Assembly: GCA_963277665.1 (NCBI GenBank)
Contig: OY728123.1
Span: 633,080,915 to 633,144,914, forward strand
Origin: Viscum album
Lineage: Eukaryota; Streptophyta; Magnoliopsida; Santalales; Viscaceae
Length of the DNA stretch: 64,000 nucleotides
Reading direction: 5' to 3'
Below, piece after piece: positions 11,730-24,900 of the stretch. Each line of letters begins with the position of its first letter. The first letter of the stretch is position 1. Position numbers and translations under genes: made by a program. Under the pieces are notes generated by a model. It was not told the DNA's origin. It saw nothing but the letters and a program-made list of their open reading frames with translations, and ran no database searches.

Positions 11730-12440
11730 TTTTTAATAAAAAATTCAAAAATAAAGTCTACACTTATGAATTCTACTGAAACAAATTAGTTTGACGATGT
11801 TGGGAAACAAGATAAATAAATAAAAATGAGTAATAAATTGGAGTATATTTTATTTATCTTCTAGTGGACTAGAAATTATGTTTTCTATACGTTTAGGTAC
11901 AATATTCTATGATAATAACAAGGTATCTCATTTCTAAGCCTCAAAAATAATTTTAGGGAATTTAAATGGAAAAATTTCAATTTTCTTACTTATCAAAAAC
12001 TTATGCATTGAATTTGAATTCATATTCAGATGTTGAATTTGGTGGTAGTGAAATAGATAGGTAGAGAATATTTGGAACCTACTATTTTCAATGTAAATTG
12101 ATAGTATCTTGGTCTAGAAAGGCACAATAATACATTTCATTATTTTCAAAAAAATTAGAATTTATAGGTGCTAGTAATTGTTCTACACATGTTTTTTGGA
12201 TGAAGCAGACCATACTTGATATTATATCCAATGATAATTCAGTCTAAATAAAATTTGATAATTGTAGTTCTTTACATATTTTAATGAATATGATAAATAA
12301 TTAGAGAAAAAATATTTCCAACATAAGAAAAATACTCTTGAGTGTTCATGCTGACCAAAGATATCAATCTCTTAGATTCACCTATACTAAGATAAAATAA
12401 GTGAATATCAATACTAATCCCTTTCCTTTAAAGTATTTTT
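11730..12440 (+). pseudogene. C1 RNase H relic and pol C-terminus
   Basis: MSNKLEYILFIF*WTRNYVF at about 11828-11890 matches YR.MIGSLLYL..SRPDIMF. LNSYSDVEFGGSEIDR near 12015-12060 is the first RNase H motif (GYSDADFAGDK.DRKS), with the catalytic Asp kept. LIVSWSRKAQ and FIGASNCSTHVFWMKQTIL follow (ISW.SKKQ...EAEYIA...C...LWMKQ.L); the catalytic Glu region is altered. HADQRYQSLRFTYTKIK*VN and TNPFPL close the gene like the H..DGDI.LE.V.T..Q.ADI.TKPL ending. It degrades the RNA strand of the hybrid. Confidence 0.85.
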
Positions 12441-12967
12441 ATTTTATTAAATGGGAATTGTATTTTTTTTAATTTTAAACAGCTAAGTTTATTTTATTTC
12501 CTATCAAAATATTTTATTCATTATTTTATTAATAATTGTAATTAATTAATAAAATAATGAGAAATTATATTATTTACTTAACTAAATGCATGATGGATGT
12601 CAATTTTATTTATTTTTGATAATACCTCTTTTAAAGGATGAGGGGAACCCCTATCCTGGCCCATCGGGTAAGACAAAAATTACCAGACCTAAATTCATTA
12701 GACTAATTAATCCCAAAACAAACTACCTGAAACAACACCTTCCCATAAAATATCTTGATGTCCACTGACTTAATTCACAAGGATGTTGGAATTGTTTTCT
12801 TTTGCCGAGATGTATAGGCCTAGTAATGATGTTGATTCCATAACCTATTATAATTCTAATTATTGTTAGCACTACTCTGGTTAATGTGCCTACCCATGAA
12901 TATTCATCCTAACCATTATTCCTTGATGAATTCCTAGTTAAATCTACATTAAATTAGGCCTAAAGTA
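12441..12967. other. Short unassigned stretch
   Basis: No gene recognised. From about 12635 the base composition shifts to more GC-rich than the flanks and stays so until about 13300, suggesting a separate repeat inserted next to C1. Confidence 0.4.
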
Positions 12968-13075
12968 CTTGAGGTGGCCCAAAGGCCACGAGGTGGCCTG
13001 AAGGCCTTGAGGAGGCCTTAAATCCATACTAGCCCAAAGGCCTTGGGGGTCCGAAGGCCTTACAGGACCCGAGGA
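12968..13075. repeat. GC-rich degenerate 17-19 bp tandem repeat
   Basis: Units such as cttgaggtggcccaaaggc (12968-12986) and cacgaggtggcctgaaggc (12987-13005) sit head to tail, with further partial units ending in ccaaaggcctt or gaaggcctt up to about 13075. The island is strikingly GC-rich against its AT-rich setting. Function unknown. Confidence 0.7.
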
Positions 13076-13214
13076 TGAAACCAATGTCCTTATGTCTAAG
13101 AAGGGGGAATAATTTGGACTACTCCATTACTGAACAATACATTATATAGTACCTGGTATAGTTTATGCGATGTACCTACAATAATACTACTACCCTTACA
13201 CGAAAATATGCATC

Positions 13215-13290
13215 TTCCCTAAATTGAACTCGGGTCTCTTAGATGCACTTGGAGTGTCCTCACTAACCAGGTAGAGGCTCATGTGCCTAT
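13215..13290 (-). other. tRNA-like Pol III promoter candidate (possible SINE head)
   Basis: On the minus strand the stretch has an A-box-like element (tacctggttagtgagg) and, about 35 bases on, a B-box-like element (cccgagttcaatt), the spacing of tRNA-derived SINE heads. A cloverleaf cannot be folded convincingly, and no poly-A tail or target duplication was found. This is a weak assignment. Confidence 0.3.
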
Positions 13291-14049
13291 ATTATTTATT
13301 TTATTTTTAAAATTTATTCTTTTTATTTATTAAAATTGAACCTCATGCGATTATTGAAAAAAAAATTTAATTTTTTTATATTTTATGTCATAAACAACTC
13401 AGAATACAAAATTAGGTATGTATCCCTTTAGTGAATATGGTATGTGACCTAAAATCCTAAATTGACTATCACAAATTTTATGTTTTTCATACATTACTTC
13501 CTATAGAATCCAAAACATCACCCATAGGATTTATCACTCTTGATTCCCTCTTTCCCTTATAGAATCACTATGTAATGAGAATCTATATCCAAGGAGATTT
13601 CAATAGTTATTATTAATATTTGAAATATAATTCAGCTGATGTACCTGATAGAGTATAAGTTTCGAAAGCCATAGATATGGAATGGAAAAAATGAACTTAA
13701 ATGTTTATGAAGAATGTATTTTACATTACGGGATGAGTCATTAGGTTTAATAAGAAGAATTTCAGGTTCCTATTTGAGGTGGAGGACACTCAGTTTATAA
13801 AGAATTGAAATTTTTTATTATGTGAAATAAGGATGTTTTATCATCAAATGTGAATGAGAAATCTATTAAAGTTTCTTCATCCCCATGAGGATGAGTATAT
13901 ATTTTTCTAGACTCCAGTTAGTATAAATATAGTGTGGCCAAATGAGGATTTCATGTTCATTTTAGGAACAAATGTTTTCGAGAATAAAGTAGTGAAATAT
14001 CTAGAAGATGAATGAAATTCCCTCTATATTTTATTTCATAATAGGATTT

Positions 14050-14690
14050 CCTAGAGTGTTTGTGAAATACATAAAATTATCTTGTAGTACATGTATATCT
14101 TATGTGTAAAAATTATCAATGTTTACAATAATTTGGCTTTTGATGTGATTTGTTTTTTGAATTACTTCTATCAAAGGAAAGGGAAAATGAAATACTATCC
14201 CTATGGAAATATTTTCTACCTATTTATGAAAATTAAAGTATAATTAATTGAAGTATTGTATGTAATATTTTAAAAGAGTATTATCACTTAATATGTTCTC
14301 TTAATGAATTTTTACTTCCACAAGGATGAAAATTATATATCTATAAGGCCAGTAGGACATGAAAATTCTACTGAGGTGGTTGTACAACCACTTATTTCAA
14401 CTCATGGGGATCCATACCAAACCTCACAAACATGGGATGATGAACCTATTGATATTTTACCTTCTAGGTAGGTGTAAGAGTATGTTGGTGGTGTAATAGA
14501 TACTTATGTGCCATAGGTAAGACTATGTGTGGAATCATGGTTTAAAACTCAAGGAGATGAATCATCTAAGTGTGTAGATCTTGTAGAGCCACTATTAGCA
14601 GTTGTTGAGATTCCAAATGTATCTTTTTTGGAGAGGATAATTAGGGCCATTTGTAGGATAAAAATAGGTAAAAAATTTCAATGTTTAGGT
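14050..14690 (+). pseudogene. C2: second Ty1/copia relic, integrase end and connecting region
   Basis: GFPRVFVKY near 14050 resembles the L..RVFGC.C motif. KNYQCLQ...CDLFFELLLSK near 14108-14175 resembles the KGY.CY.P......DVTFFE..P..S pattern at the copia integrase end. From about 14343 a frame with few stops reads IRPVGHENSTEVVVQPLIST and on to ESWFKTQGDESSKCVDLVEP, acidic and Ser/Thr-rich like copia connecting regions. None of these matches is strong alone; together, in the right order, they support a copia relic on the plus strand. Confidence 0.45.
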
Positions 14691-17542
14691 TGAGAATCAG
14701 ATAGTTGATCAAATTAATCTCGACTCACACAGTATAATATGTGTTTCACAGATACAATATTATATTAAAAGGATTTATTTTTCATAATGGAGAGATTGGA
14801 CAATCACATCATTATGTACAATGGGATACTACATACATCAATATAAATTTTGAATGTTCTGGTATGAAAACCATTTCATATTGTATTGTGACAATATATC
14901 ATAAATCATATTAGATTATATTGCATTGAAAAAGAGACAAATATTTTTTTTTTGGAAAAATTAGTAAATAGAATGAGAATTCAATTTCTACTGTCTATTT
15001 TTACAAGTTGATTAAGATCATGGACATTTCAGTAGACATGATAATGAATCCACATCATATTCAACTAGTGAAACTTGTTTCCTATATTTTGTATTGTCAG
15101 GATGTTAATGTTTTGAGAGATTAAGGAAATAAACTCAGAAAAATCTGTTCAACTAAATATATGGGGATTGTTCTTATTGTTCTTAAATAATTTAAAAGGG
15201 AACAGATTTTAAATATAAAATTGGTTAAATCTAACAGGTCTTAGGGTGATATTAATGAGATTCATCCCTCTTGGAAGATGATTTTGGAGATATTATAAAC
15301 ATTATTAAGAGTTTATATAAGTAATTTTGATTTTCTTAAGAGGGTTAAGACAATGGTCACCTCAAAGTATAATCCTTCAGAAATTAAAAACATTCATAAT
15401 CTATTTGATCATATATAATATATGTTTCAATCATTTTCCTATAAGATTTCACAACATTAGTGTGATATGATCCCTTTTTTCTAATGAAAAAATTACGGAA
15501 AGATCATTTTGATGAGTTGTTGGAAACAAGAGAAGAAGTTATAAGAAATGGTGTTGGAAATGATAGGTCATTTAAAGACATGTATGGAAATATTTATTGG
15601 TTAACATGAGATAATTTAGAAGAAAACATGGGAGTTACCAAACATGTATGATATATAATTTAGTCTCCATTATCCCAATCAACAAAAAAAATCAACATCA
15701 TTCTAATTGGATGAATGAGATTTAAAATGTGATTGTAGATATGCACAATAAATATTTTGATGAGATTTATAAACCATCAAATTTATAGGCAACCCTAGTT
15801 TTAGTAGATAATAATCCTAAAAGGTGGATTATTTTATGGAAAACACTATGGTTTATCCAATCAGTATAACCAACAACTTCTACTCTAGTAATATCTTTGA
15901 ATGATTCCTCTGTACTAATTTCACTTTTTCCTGTTGCTAGTACCTTGGTTAGTCAATATCTTCATTGTTCTATTAAATTGGTATCTCATATAATGGTAAA
16001 GAATAATTCCAATTTGGATTTGAAGTTTTAATTTGTATAGGGGAATATAAGTCATTTTCATTTTTCTATAGACCCTATTTGGGCCCAACTACACCAAGAG
16101 CCTAATGTTGATCAATCTAGTCCTCAATCTACTACATTATAACCTTGATAAACAAAGAGAGTATTTTATAGATATACTTAGAAATTAAAATGTGTTATAA
16201 ATAAATATATTTCAATTATTATAATATTAAATGAAAATATTTCAATTTCATATTAGATATATGTAAATCAGATATCCACCAAATGGTCCATATTTGTTAA
16301 GATGGAATATTTTATCTCTGAAGAGGATGAAATTTCGGTCTATCACCTCAAATAATTTAAGATATCATAGGAAATTATTAGACACTATTTTTAAAATGGC
16401 CATGATCTACCGTAAAAAACAATCTAAGGTGTATGATCTCATAGCCGTCGAATGATATGAATCAGGGGATACTTAATCAAAATCTATAAAGATGTTGACA
16501 TTTTTCACTACTAGTTTCAATGATTTCAATTTTTTTTAGAAATAATAAAAGAGTTATGAACATGAATACTAAATTTCTAAGAGATATATTAGAAAATTTA
16601 TTTAAATAATGTAATTATATAGTGTTTGGGAATCAATTCTTCCTCCAATGATGGATCCTCCCACTATAACTTGGACCACTATAACCATCAAAAAAGCCAT
16701 TACAGAAACCACCTTCTAAGTTTTACCCATTAAATCATCAATGGTCCTTTGAATAGGGTGTTATATATATATATTTATATAATGTTTTCTAACATAAATA
16801 GGTTTACTTTTTACCAATATTGATAAACAAAAAAATCATTATTTATCAATTTTTTTAAATGTTTCTTAATGATTTTTTCCATTTAATGTTCATTATAATT
16901 TTGAATATTTTTATCTTAAAAAATGTTTTTAAATTCAATGTTTCCAAATTCAAAATTATGTTTTAGTATTATTATTAAATATTTAATCACTATATGTCTA
17001 AACTAATAGTGTTTATTCTACTCCTGATTCGTCCTTTTTAATGATAAAAAATGGGGAGAAGTTTACCTGAGTGGGTGAAGTGTCATTATTAGTATAATTT
17101 TGTGATTAATGTGGAGAATAATTTATAAAAAAAATTAAAAAGAATTATATATTACCTATATTTTCTACCAAATCCATTAATTTCGTTAATATTTAATGTT
17201 TATTTTTATTGGAATTTAGGATAATAAAAAGTGGAATATTTTTGGAATACTAATATTGTTTGAATAGAACAAATATAAATTGTGTTTAGATGATCTGAAA
17301 TAAATTTCTTATATCTACAGTGATTTTAAGTGTGTTTATCATGTTTTATCATTATATAAGTCATTATGTATTTTATTTCTACAAAATTATCTATGTTTAC
17401 TGGAATAATTTTCAGTAGGGAAAATAAGATATTTAGGTAAATCAGGTACATGGATATTTCTGTGAGTCACACAATTTTATACATTATTTTTCTATGTTAA
17501 GAGTTCACATAGCTAAATTTTTTACATCATAAAACCAACTAT
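14691..17542. other. Decayed DNA with coding-like patches, unassigned
   Basis: Around 15480-15640 (plus) a frame reads LRKDHFDELLETREEVIRNG followed by VGNDRSFKDMYGNIYWLT, and around 15715-15850 WMNEI...VIVDMHNKYFDEIYK. These look like remains of a protein but match no family I know. The distance between the C2 integrase end and C2 RT (about 2.9 kb, expected near 1.3 kb) suggests an insertion here. An AT tract lies near 16763-16785. Confidence 0.35.
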
Positions 17543-17760
17543 GTGAAAATTTCCTTAGTCGATGAATATACTACCCGAGAAAACAAATTCATTATCAAAT
17601 ATACAAATAAATATGTTCCACGGTGTAATCTACTATGTGATTTGGATATGTTGAAAAATATTATACATGGTTCCAAATATTTGTGTGATTCAGCTATCAT
17701 CATTAAATTCTTCATCATGGGAATGAAGGATTTGGGAATAATTCAACTATATTAAGAATG
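17543..17760 (+). pseudogene. C2 reverse transcriptase fragment
   Basis: Seventy codons from the ATG at 17543 contain CDLDMLKNIIHGSKYLCDSA and IKFFIMGMKDLG. This follows the copia RT pattern YVDDML..GS...I......L...F.MKDLG, including the diagnostic MKDLG. The catalytic pair appears as L-D instead of D-D, so the first Asp is lost. A stop follows at 17753. Probably part of the same copia relic as 14050-14690; the ATG is fortuitous. Confidence 0.5.
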
Positions 17761-20700
17761 CCTATATAATGAAATATTTGTCAAAATTGGAGTACCTTCT
17801 ATATTTATTAGTGAAATCATTCATGAATTAAAAATTTTATTACCTCTTTATGGAAGAATTGATAATATAAATTTTACAAGTATCTTGAGAAGAAAAAATT
17901 ATAAGTATAATTAAATCATAGATCATGTTACCATGGTATTCTTCATGAATAAGATATCTAGAATATATGGCCTTGACCGGATTCTATGATTCTGACACTT
18001 TATAATTAAAAGAGAAGAATTTATTTTATTTTTGATTGAGGAAAATGTAGTTAAATCCATAGAATATAAAAAAAATTTGAACCAATGACTTATTCTCTAA
18101 CTCTCTCTATTAATCTAAATGATTTTATAAATCTATATTAATTTGAGATAATTAAGATGATGTTGCAAATTTTCTATCATTTTTCGATAAAAATCATCAT
18201 TGAAATGTTTTTTGAATATTATCCTTGAATTGTTTTTATTCTTATATTCCACCATTGATATATCTTATCATCTATTAGTTGCAACTTGAAACAGTCTTAT
18301 ACTGCTAATAAGTAATTGATATAATTAGTATGTTACCTCTAATGTTGGAAGAAGATAACTATGGATACTCATTTTCTCCCCAAAATATTTATGTCAACAC
18401 AAAAATATCACATCAGATCATTGATATTAGAGAAACCCTCAAATTCTCTTATAATCAGATCAGAAAATCAGTTGTGTCCAAATCAAAATGATTGATGGAA
18501 TTTACGAACGTAATATTGTTTTAAGGGTTTTGTTAATTTAACCATGTTGAAATAAATCTTTTTATATTTAACATTATCATTTTATATGATCTCACTCAAA
18601 ACCTAACCATGTGTTCAGATAAAAAATACTTAAGGCTCATGATCATTTTATCTATGAATTATTTTATATTAATATACTATTTTATCAATCAAATAAATAC
18701 ACATTCATAAAAATAATAAGCCATATATACAATGATATTAATAAATAGTTATTTCATTATGATTAATTATATATTTTCCAATCCATCAAATGAGTAATAT
18801 ATTAACTAAGAACATATGGTAGTTCCTTATGTTAAAACTTATCTTGAATTGCACCACCCACAACACTGATGAACATCAATTATTTTATTTAAACATTATC
18901 TGGACTCAAAGAGCATAACCATGAACTCCAAATATCATTAATGTTTATACTCAAATGTATGTAAGGGAAACATGGTGTGGAAAATTACATTTTATTACTT
19001 AAATGGGAACACATACTCCCTTATGCAAATTAATGATTGAGTTATGATTCATATATTATCAATATAATATAGTTTTAATATTTTAAATCATAAATTAATT
19101 AATTATATTAAATAAATAGTGATCCAAACAAGAATGGGTCAGTATCAATTAATAATTAGTCAGTAAGAAAGCATGTTTTATTAGATACATTAAAATATTT
19201 AAATTGCACTAAAAGTTATTTTTAAAGATCTAAATTGTATTGATATAATTATAATTAATTATCAATACAATTTATTCTATCCAAAACAATTTAATTAAAT
19301 ACATGAAAATAAAATTGAATTTTTTAACATTTTATATATTTCTTCCATTCTATACAGATTTAATTAATAACCTCAGATATTAATTTAGGGCTTATTATGT
19401 GGTTTCCAGACTGGGAAGGAATTATCTGGTCTATATTTGTTTGGCCAAAATTTAGTTGTAACATCCATTTAATGTCACATATATATAAAATACACACACA
19501 TGAAAATATTATTAAAATATATATTTTATATAATATATATTATAATATATATATTATAATATATATATATATTATAAAGACATTGTAAAAAATCACCATC
19601 CCAATAATTAGGGAGGGTAGGAAAGTCCACACCTATTAAATAGGGTAGACAACCATTTATGTTTTTAATATTTTTTACAAATTATTTCTATCTATGGAAA
19701 CAAACCCCTATATTATTATATGAAATTAAATACCTGCTTCACACCATGTAATAAATCCAAAGGATGACCCTTGTTGAGAAGACTTATTTTCTGATATCAT
19801 GAAATGTACTTCTGACATTACATGAATGATAACTCACTTTATATATATCCATAAAAGTTGGATTACAAAAAAAAATTATTTAAAAAAAATTATATATAAA
19901 ACCTAAGAAAATTAAATCAAACATATCATTAAGTTATAAATTGGATCAACATGATGTTAGTTGCACAAAGACCATATCGATACGCTCTTTATGAATCCAT
20001 GAAATAGTAACCAAAATTTAAAAAAATTCAATATAAATAATTTCTTGTTTTCTCTTATACTAATTGTAGGAACCTGGGATGCCATGGTTGTGTAAAAAAT
20101 AAGTAATTTTAATTTTTGTGTTTTTCTTCATGATAATTACATGATATCCAAAAAACCATGTTCCTTATTTTCTAAAAATATCATATGAAATTTAATATAA
20201 TAACAAAAAATAAAATTGCGCGATTCTATAAATAGATCCTTATTTATTTGAAATATTTATTTTTAATCACCCACCGTCTGTGTGTCATTGATAAAATGTG
20301 AAAATATATGCATTCAATAGATCATCTAGACATGAAATAAAAATCCTTAATCATCAGTATGTGATTACCAAGTGATTGACTGGGAAATAAAAGAGATTTT
20401 TGACATCACTTATATCCTAAAAAAAGGAACAAATCCGGAAGGAGGGATTGATCTAATTGTTTTAATAATATAGTTTTTCTCTCTAGACCATTAGAGGAGG
20501 AGGGATTATTTCACATTGGATTTAGTGTATCTTTAAATGAGGTTGATTTTTATAACAAAAAACCTATAATAGTTCCTGCATCCATGATACCCACCGAATT
20601 TAAAATGGTACGAAATCACTTGATTTTTTCTAACTATGCTTATGGAATAATGTTGATCAAGAGGATGAGAGGCGTATTTCATCACACAATGGTGGCATGA

Positions 20701-21788
20701 ATAATTTCGTATTTTAGGACACTCATATAGAGTTAAGAAAAATTCAAAAATCCTTCCAGAATCCTATTATCGAAGTTTCTAACCATGTGTAAATGATATG
20801 ATCAAAACCATGATGATATGTGATAACCATTGTATATTACATATTTGAGATCTTTAAATTATTAATTCATGATGGGTTAGTTTGAGGATGACTAGCTGGT
20901 ATCTTTGGGGTTTATTACTATCATGGGATGCAAATTGTATTTTTGAGTTGGGATATATTCTCAAAGATTTATTCTATGTATCATGTGAAAATATTAATCC
21001 ATACCCATCTAGTTGGATTAAATGGTCTAGGAATTCACCTCATAGGGTCTCCTATAGTGGATGCACATTCACCATGGTAATGGGATGATCATCATTGATA
21101 TATTTTCCCATATGATTCATGATCATGGTTTGAAAAAAGGGAATTTAAGATATGTTACATTTCATGAGAGCATAAAATTATATTTTATAGGAATTATTAT
21201 GTTCTGAGGATAACTTGAAGATATTTTTATGCCATGAAAAGGGTAAATTTTTTGGAAATAAGGTGGAACTTATGAATGAGCTATTCTGAGATATTAGACT
21301 GACTTGGTGGTTTAGGTGAGAGTATATTTTGGGAATTACACCTATGATGATATCGATATAGTTGAAACACATAGGATTATCCCATCTCAAGTTGAATAAT
21401 GATTAAAAAATGTGGATTATATATTGTTAATGGTAATTTAATGTTTTCTTGGGGATCACAACTATGAGGATTACCATGGAGTGGAGTTGGCCCTTACAAA
21501 TTTACGGAGGTATAATAATAGTTTCATCCCCATAGACATCTTATGGAAATAATTTATTTATGGGATATTGATATGGTTGTGGCTTACACCTCATTATAAG
21601 GACCATGTGTAGATATTTTCAGGGATAATCACATGCTCTTCTAGGATTGTTCGCATGATGCTTCAATATGAGGATCCCTTATATGAATATTGGTAGCCAT
21701 TTATATATAAGGCTATATTCATTCAAGGTATGCATCAGGGTGTTTACATTGAGATTCACCTTGGGGAGTCCATATTTCACTTTTTGAA
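17761..21788. other. Long AT-rich stretch without recognised genes
   Basis: No family could be assigned in six frames. One patch near 20940-21000 (LKDLFYVSCENINPYPSS, plus) vaguely recalls the copia pre-integrase L..VLYVP...NLLSVS pattern, but it is too weak to call. An AT-dinucleotide tract lies inside. Confidence 0.4.
19510..19577. repeat. Imperfect AT dinucleotide tract
   Basis: About 68 bases of near-pure A/T with repeated tatata and ttataa runs. Simple sequence; no other role visible. Confidence 0.9.
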
Positions 21789-21910
21789 GGGGATTCCACA
21801 TGGGGATATTTACATAGTGGGTCAACATAGGGGAATCCACATGGAAATGGCTACATAGGGTCCCCAAAAGGGATTACACATAGGGATATCCAAATAGAAT
21901 TTCATGAAGA
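21789..21910. repeat. Degenerate tandem repeat, period about 40 bp, three copies
   Basis: Units start with ggggattccacatgggga at 21789, ggggaatccacatggaaa at 21830 and agggattacacataggga at 21869. Each continues to a tacatag or aaatag segment. The spacing of 41 and then 40 bases shows a head-to-tail array. A weaker related unit may precede it at about 21745. Confidence 0.75.
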
Positions 21911-24900
21911 TTCCATGAGGTTAGAGTGTATTTTAGAGTGATTATATTCTTTAGTACATTCATTAAATTATATCACAAAGTCACACCCTAGTTTAGAACT
22001 CAAAAATTTTACAAAATTGTTTCCAATAGAGTGAGTCTAGCCCATTCCTCGTAGAGTGTCCTTGGTCTTTCTACCGCAATCCTGAATAGTATGTTGATAT
22101 ATATATATATGAATTTATAAATAAATTCATTCCCAGAATAGTTATACAAGTGACAATGGCCACATAATATTAGGTGGTCACATAGTGCATTCCAAAGAAG
22201 GGTGGCCACATAAGATCTTTAGTGTGACCATGTTTTGGAAGCATATGAGCTTTATAATGCAAACATTTCTCTATTTATTTGTCAAAGAAAATTGTAACTT
22301 TGACCATAAACAACATAATTTTGTAGGATGTGTGTTTTTTGAACTATATTTAGTGTTACATGGTTGGAACAAAGCACTATACGACGTAAAAAATTCACTA
22401 CTCTTGAGAAATAAACCAAAATAGATAAGAAAATTGATTGACATGATATAAATTTGATGCAAAATTAATTGTTGGATTTTCAATTTGTATATTCTTATTT
22501 TGGATAAAATGAACCCCAAATTAGGATAGTCATAAATTTTGATCTGTAAGTCCATCTGAGATTCATGAGTAGTCTAATTGAAGTTAGTGAAGTGAAATAA
22601 TCCCTTGAAATGGTGTGCATAAAAACAAGAAGGTACATTACTGTTTCTAAAAATTTCATGGGAGACCCTCAAAAATTGTTTTTAAGTTGGAGAAGCAATT
22701 TTATTAATCATTTGTGAAATTCTTGGCCCAATTCCATAGGGACATTCTCACACATGCATCACGAAAGCATGAAATGTTTCTAAAGAGTCTTCACAATTTA
22801 TTGCATGATCAAAATTTTATTTTCTGGGAATCCAATTTAATTATACTTCCAACATTGAGACACATTGACACTCATTAAAGGACAAATTTTTTCAATGTGA
22901 GGATAATATAATAGGTCGTATAGAAATAATTATGGCTGGAATTTTTCAATTACAAAAGGCCGATCACTAAAATATCATCCAAATGGTTTAGAACACTATT
23001 CATGTGTCTAAAATGAGCATTTATACCTAGGTTATACTTTAGAAAATTACACACTGGTCTATGAGAATTAATAACACTAATTTTATACCTGTTTTCACAC
23101 TTATGATTGAATAAAAGTTGTCATAAATGTAATGGATATTTTATCACTCACTTTTAACAATTTTACATGTATGTTGATAAAATAAAAACCATCAAATTGA
23201 TTTTTATGCTCCACCAATATATTAAATAACTTTTAAATTTTTATGTTCATTAAGAAAATGTTATTTCTCTTTATCAATTTTATTATGATCCAACATATGG
23301 ATATTTTGAGTTATAAATTCATCCATAATTATTTTAAACATGAATAATATATCTGAATTATTTTACTTATAATAAATATTACTAAAAAACTCACCATCCC
23401 AGCACATGGAACCTATATAATATTAAACATGTATTCATCTAAATATGTGAAACTTCTGTATAAACTTATTGTGTAAACGACTAGGTCCTTATCTCAGTAA
23501 TAGTGAGTCCAACCCACATACTAAGGAAAAAACTAGTAACCCTAATTGTCCCCCAAGGAGATAAGGTATGTCATAGATATTACTATATCCTATGAACACA
23601 TTTTGTGAAACATAAGATCATAGTCTCATTATATATAATAATATAGGGTGCATAATTTTTTCATCACCTATTTGAGGAATTATATATTTTATGACCTGGA
23701 TGGGATTACCATTTTATTTAATGGTAATTAATTTGATGAAGGAACTGCCATCTTGGTCACCCTGGTCCCATTATATATCTATTCATCAACTCAGAAGAGA
23801 GAAATTATATCTTGATCATTCAACTAATTTCATGCCACCAATGACACACCCAACACAAGAAACCACACAAATACATCAATGTAATTATTATTTTAAATTA
23901 ATGAATGCAATCAAATGGAACACATTGATAATGATATTATGTATGGAGATCAAACCACGTGTTAGTAGATTGTAATAACCAATTAAAAAAGAAATATTAT
24001 ATGTTCCTATTAGAGGGACAGTCCTCACAATCGCATCAAATTTAGATCACAATGTGAAACATAATGAGAAGAAATTCAATGAAAATAATACAAAACAACA
24101 GATTGGAAGAAATCACCTTTTCCCCATAAGTGTGACGTATCTAGTCTATAAGAAATATATTTTAGATTAAATTTAAAGTATATTGAGGTTCTTGTTATAA
24201 CTATATACATTTATAACATTTTTAGATGATATATAATCTATGAAAATTTCCATGTAAATAGTTGATGTAGAGGTATCAATACTATTATAGAATGAATAAA
24301 CACATGAATATGTAAAATTATATAGAATTGAGATAAAAAATGTACATAAATGAGTTGGGTATAATTCATCCACTAACAAATAATATGCAGGTATAACAAT
24401 AAATTTAACATGATGATCCAATTAAGATTATAATAAAAATTGATGAATTTATAGAAGTTGTTTTTTAAAGATCCAAATTATCTAGTATTTGATGAATGTA
24501 AACCCTGATTTTACACCCAAAAATCATTTATTAGTTATCCATATTGACTAAAAAGTTTTAAATGTTATGGAAATAGGATTACTTGATCACCAAACATATA
24601 CTATTCTTTGTTGTTTTATAATTAAATTCTTGATCACCATAATACAATCTCCATTATGAAATCTCCATTAATTCCAAAAAAATCCTCACAAGACTTATAA
24701 CTCCAAGCTCTATCCCTATGAAAATATTTCTCCAACTCCACTCTAACCTGAAATAATGCATTGAGGCCCCACCGAGGGTAGTGGTAAGCGAAATCTTTCA
24801 CCTTTATCACACAATTAATTGGCCAAGGACAAGCGATTCACAATTAGAATTAAAAAAACACAATTTAAATGGCCATAAATTGTGTAATCCTAGAACAGAA

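Larger units (their letters stand above)
7850..12440 (+). mobile_element. C1: degenerate Ty1/copia retrotransposon
   Basis: The domain order gag, integrase, RT, RNase H on the plus strand is the Ty1/copia order (integrase before RT; gypsy has the reverse). All domains are interrupted by stops and frameshifts but keep their family motifs. No LTR pair or PBS could be delimited, so the limits are those of the readable coding relics. The RT motif reads IYIDDIIFGS, typical of plant copia lineages of the Tork/SIRE type (family knowledge; lineage is a guess). Confidence 0.85.

Noticed and set aside
17320..17420. CVYHVLS...LCLL as the copia RT region before YVDD.
   Set aside because: It lies about 250 bases too far from the better match at 17640-17740 and has no catalytic Asp pair.
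20882..21088. LKDLFYVSCENINPYPSS as a copia pre-integrase motif.
   Set aside because: A single weak pattern without an integrase or protease nearby.
22700..23350. Plus-strand words resembling gypsy RNase H (FTIYC..KIL and KYHP.G).
   Set aside because: Too short, frames inconsistent and no neighbouring RT or integrase.
24190..24260. TFLDDI*SMK on the plus strand as an RT active site.
   Set aside because: No flanking RT motifs; in AT-rich DNA such a short match is expected by chance.
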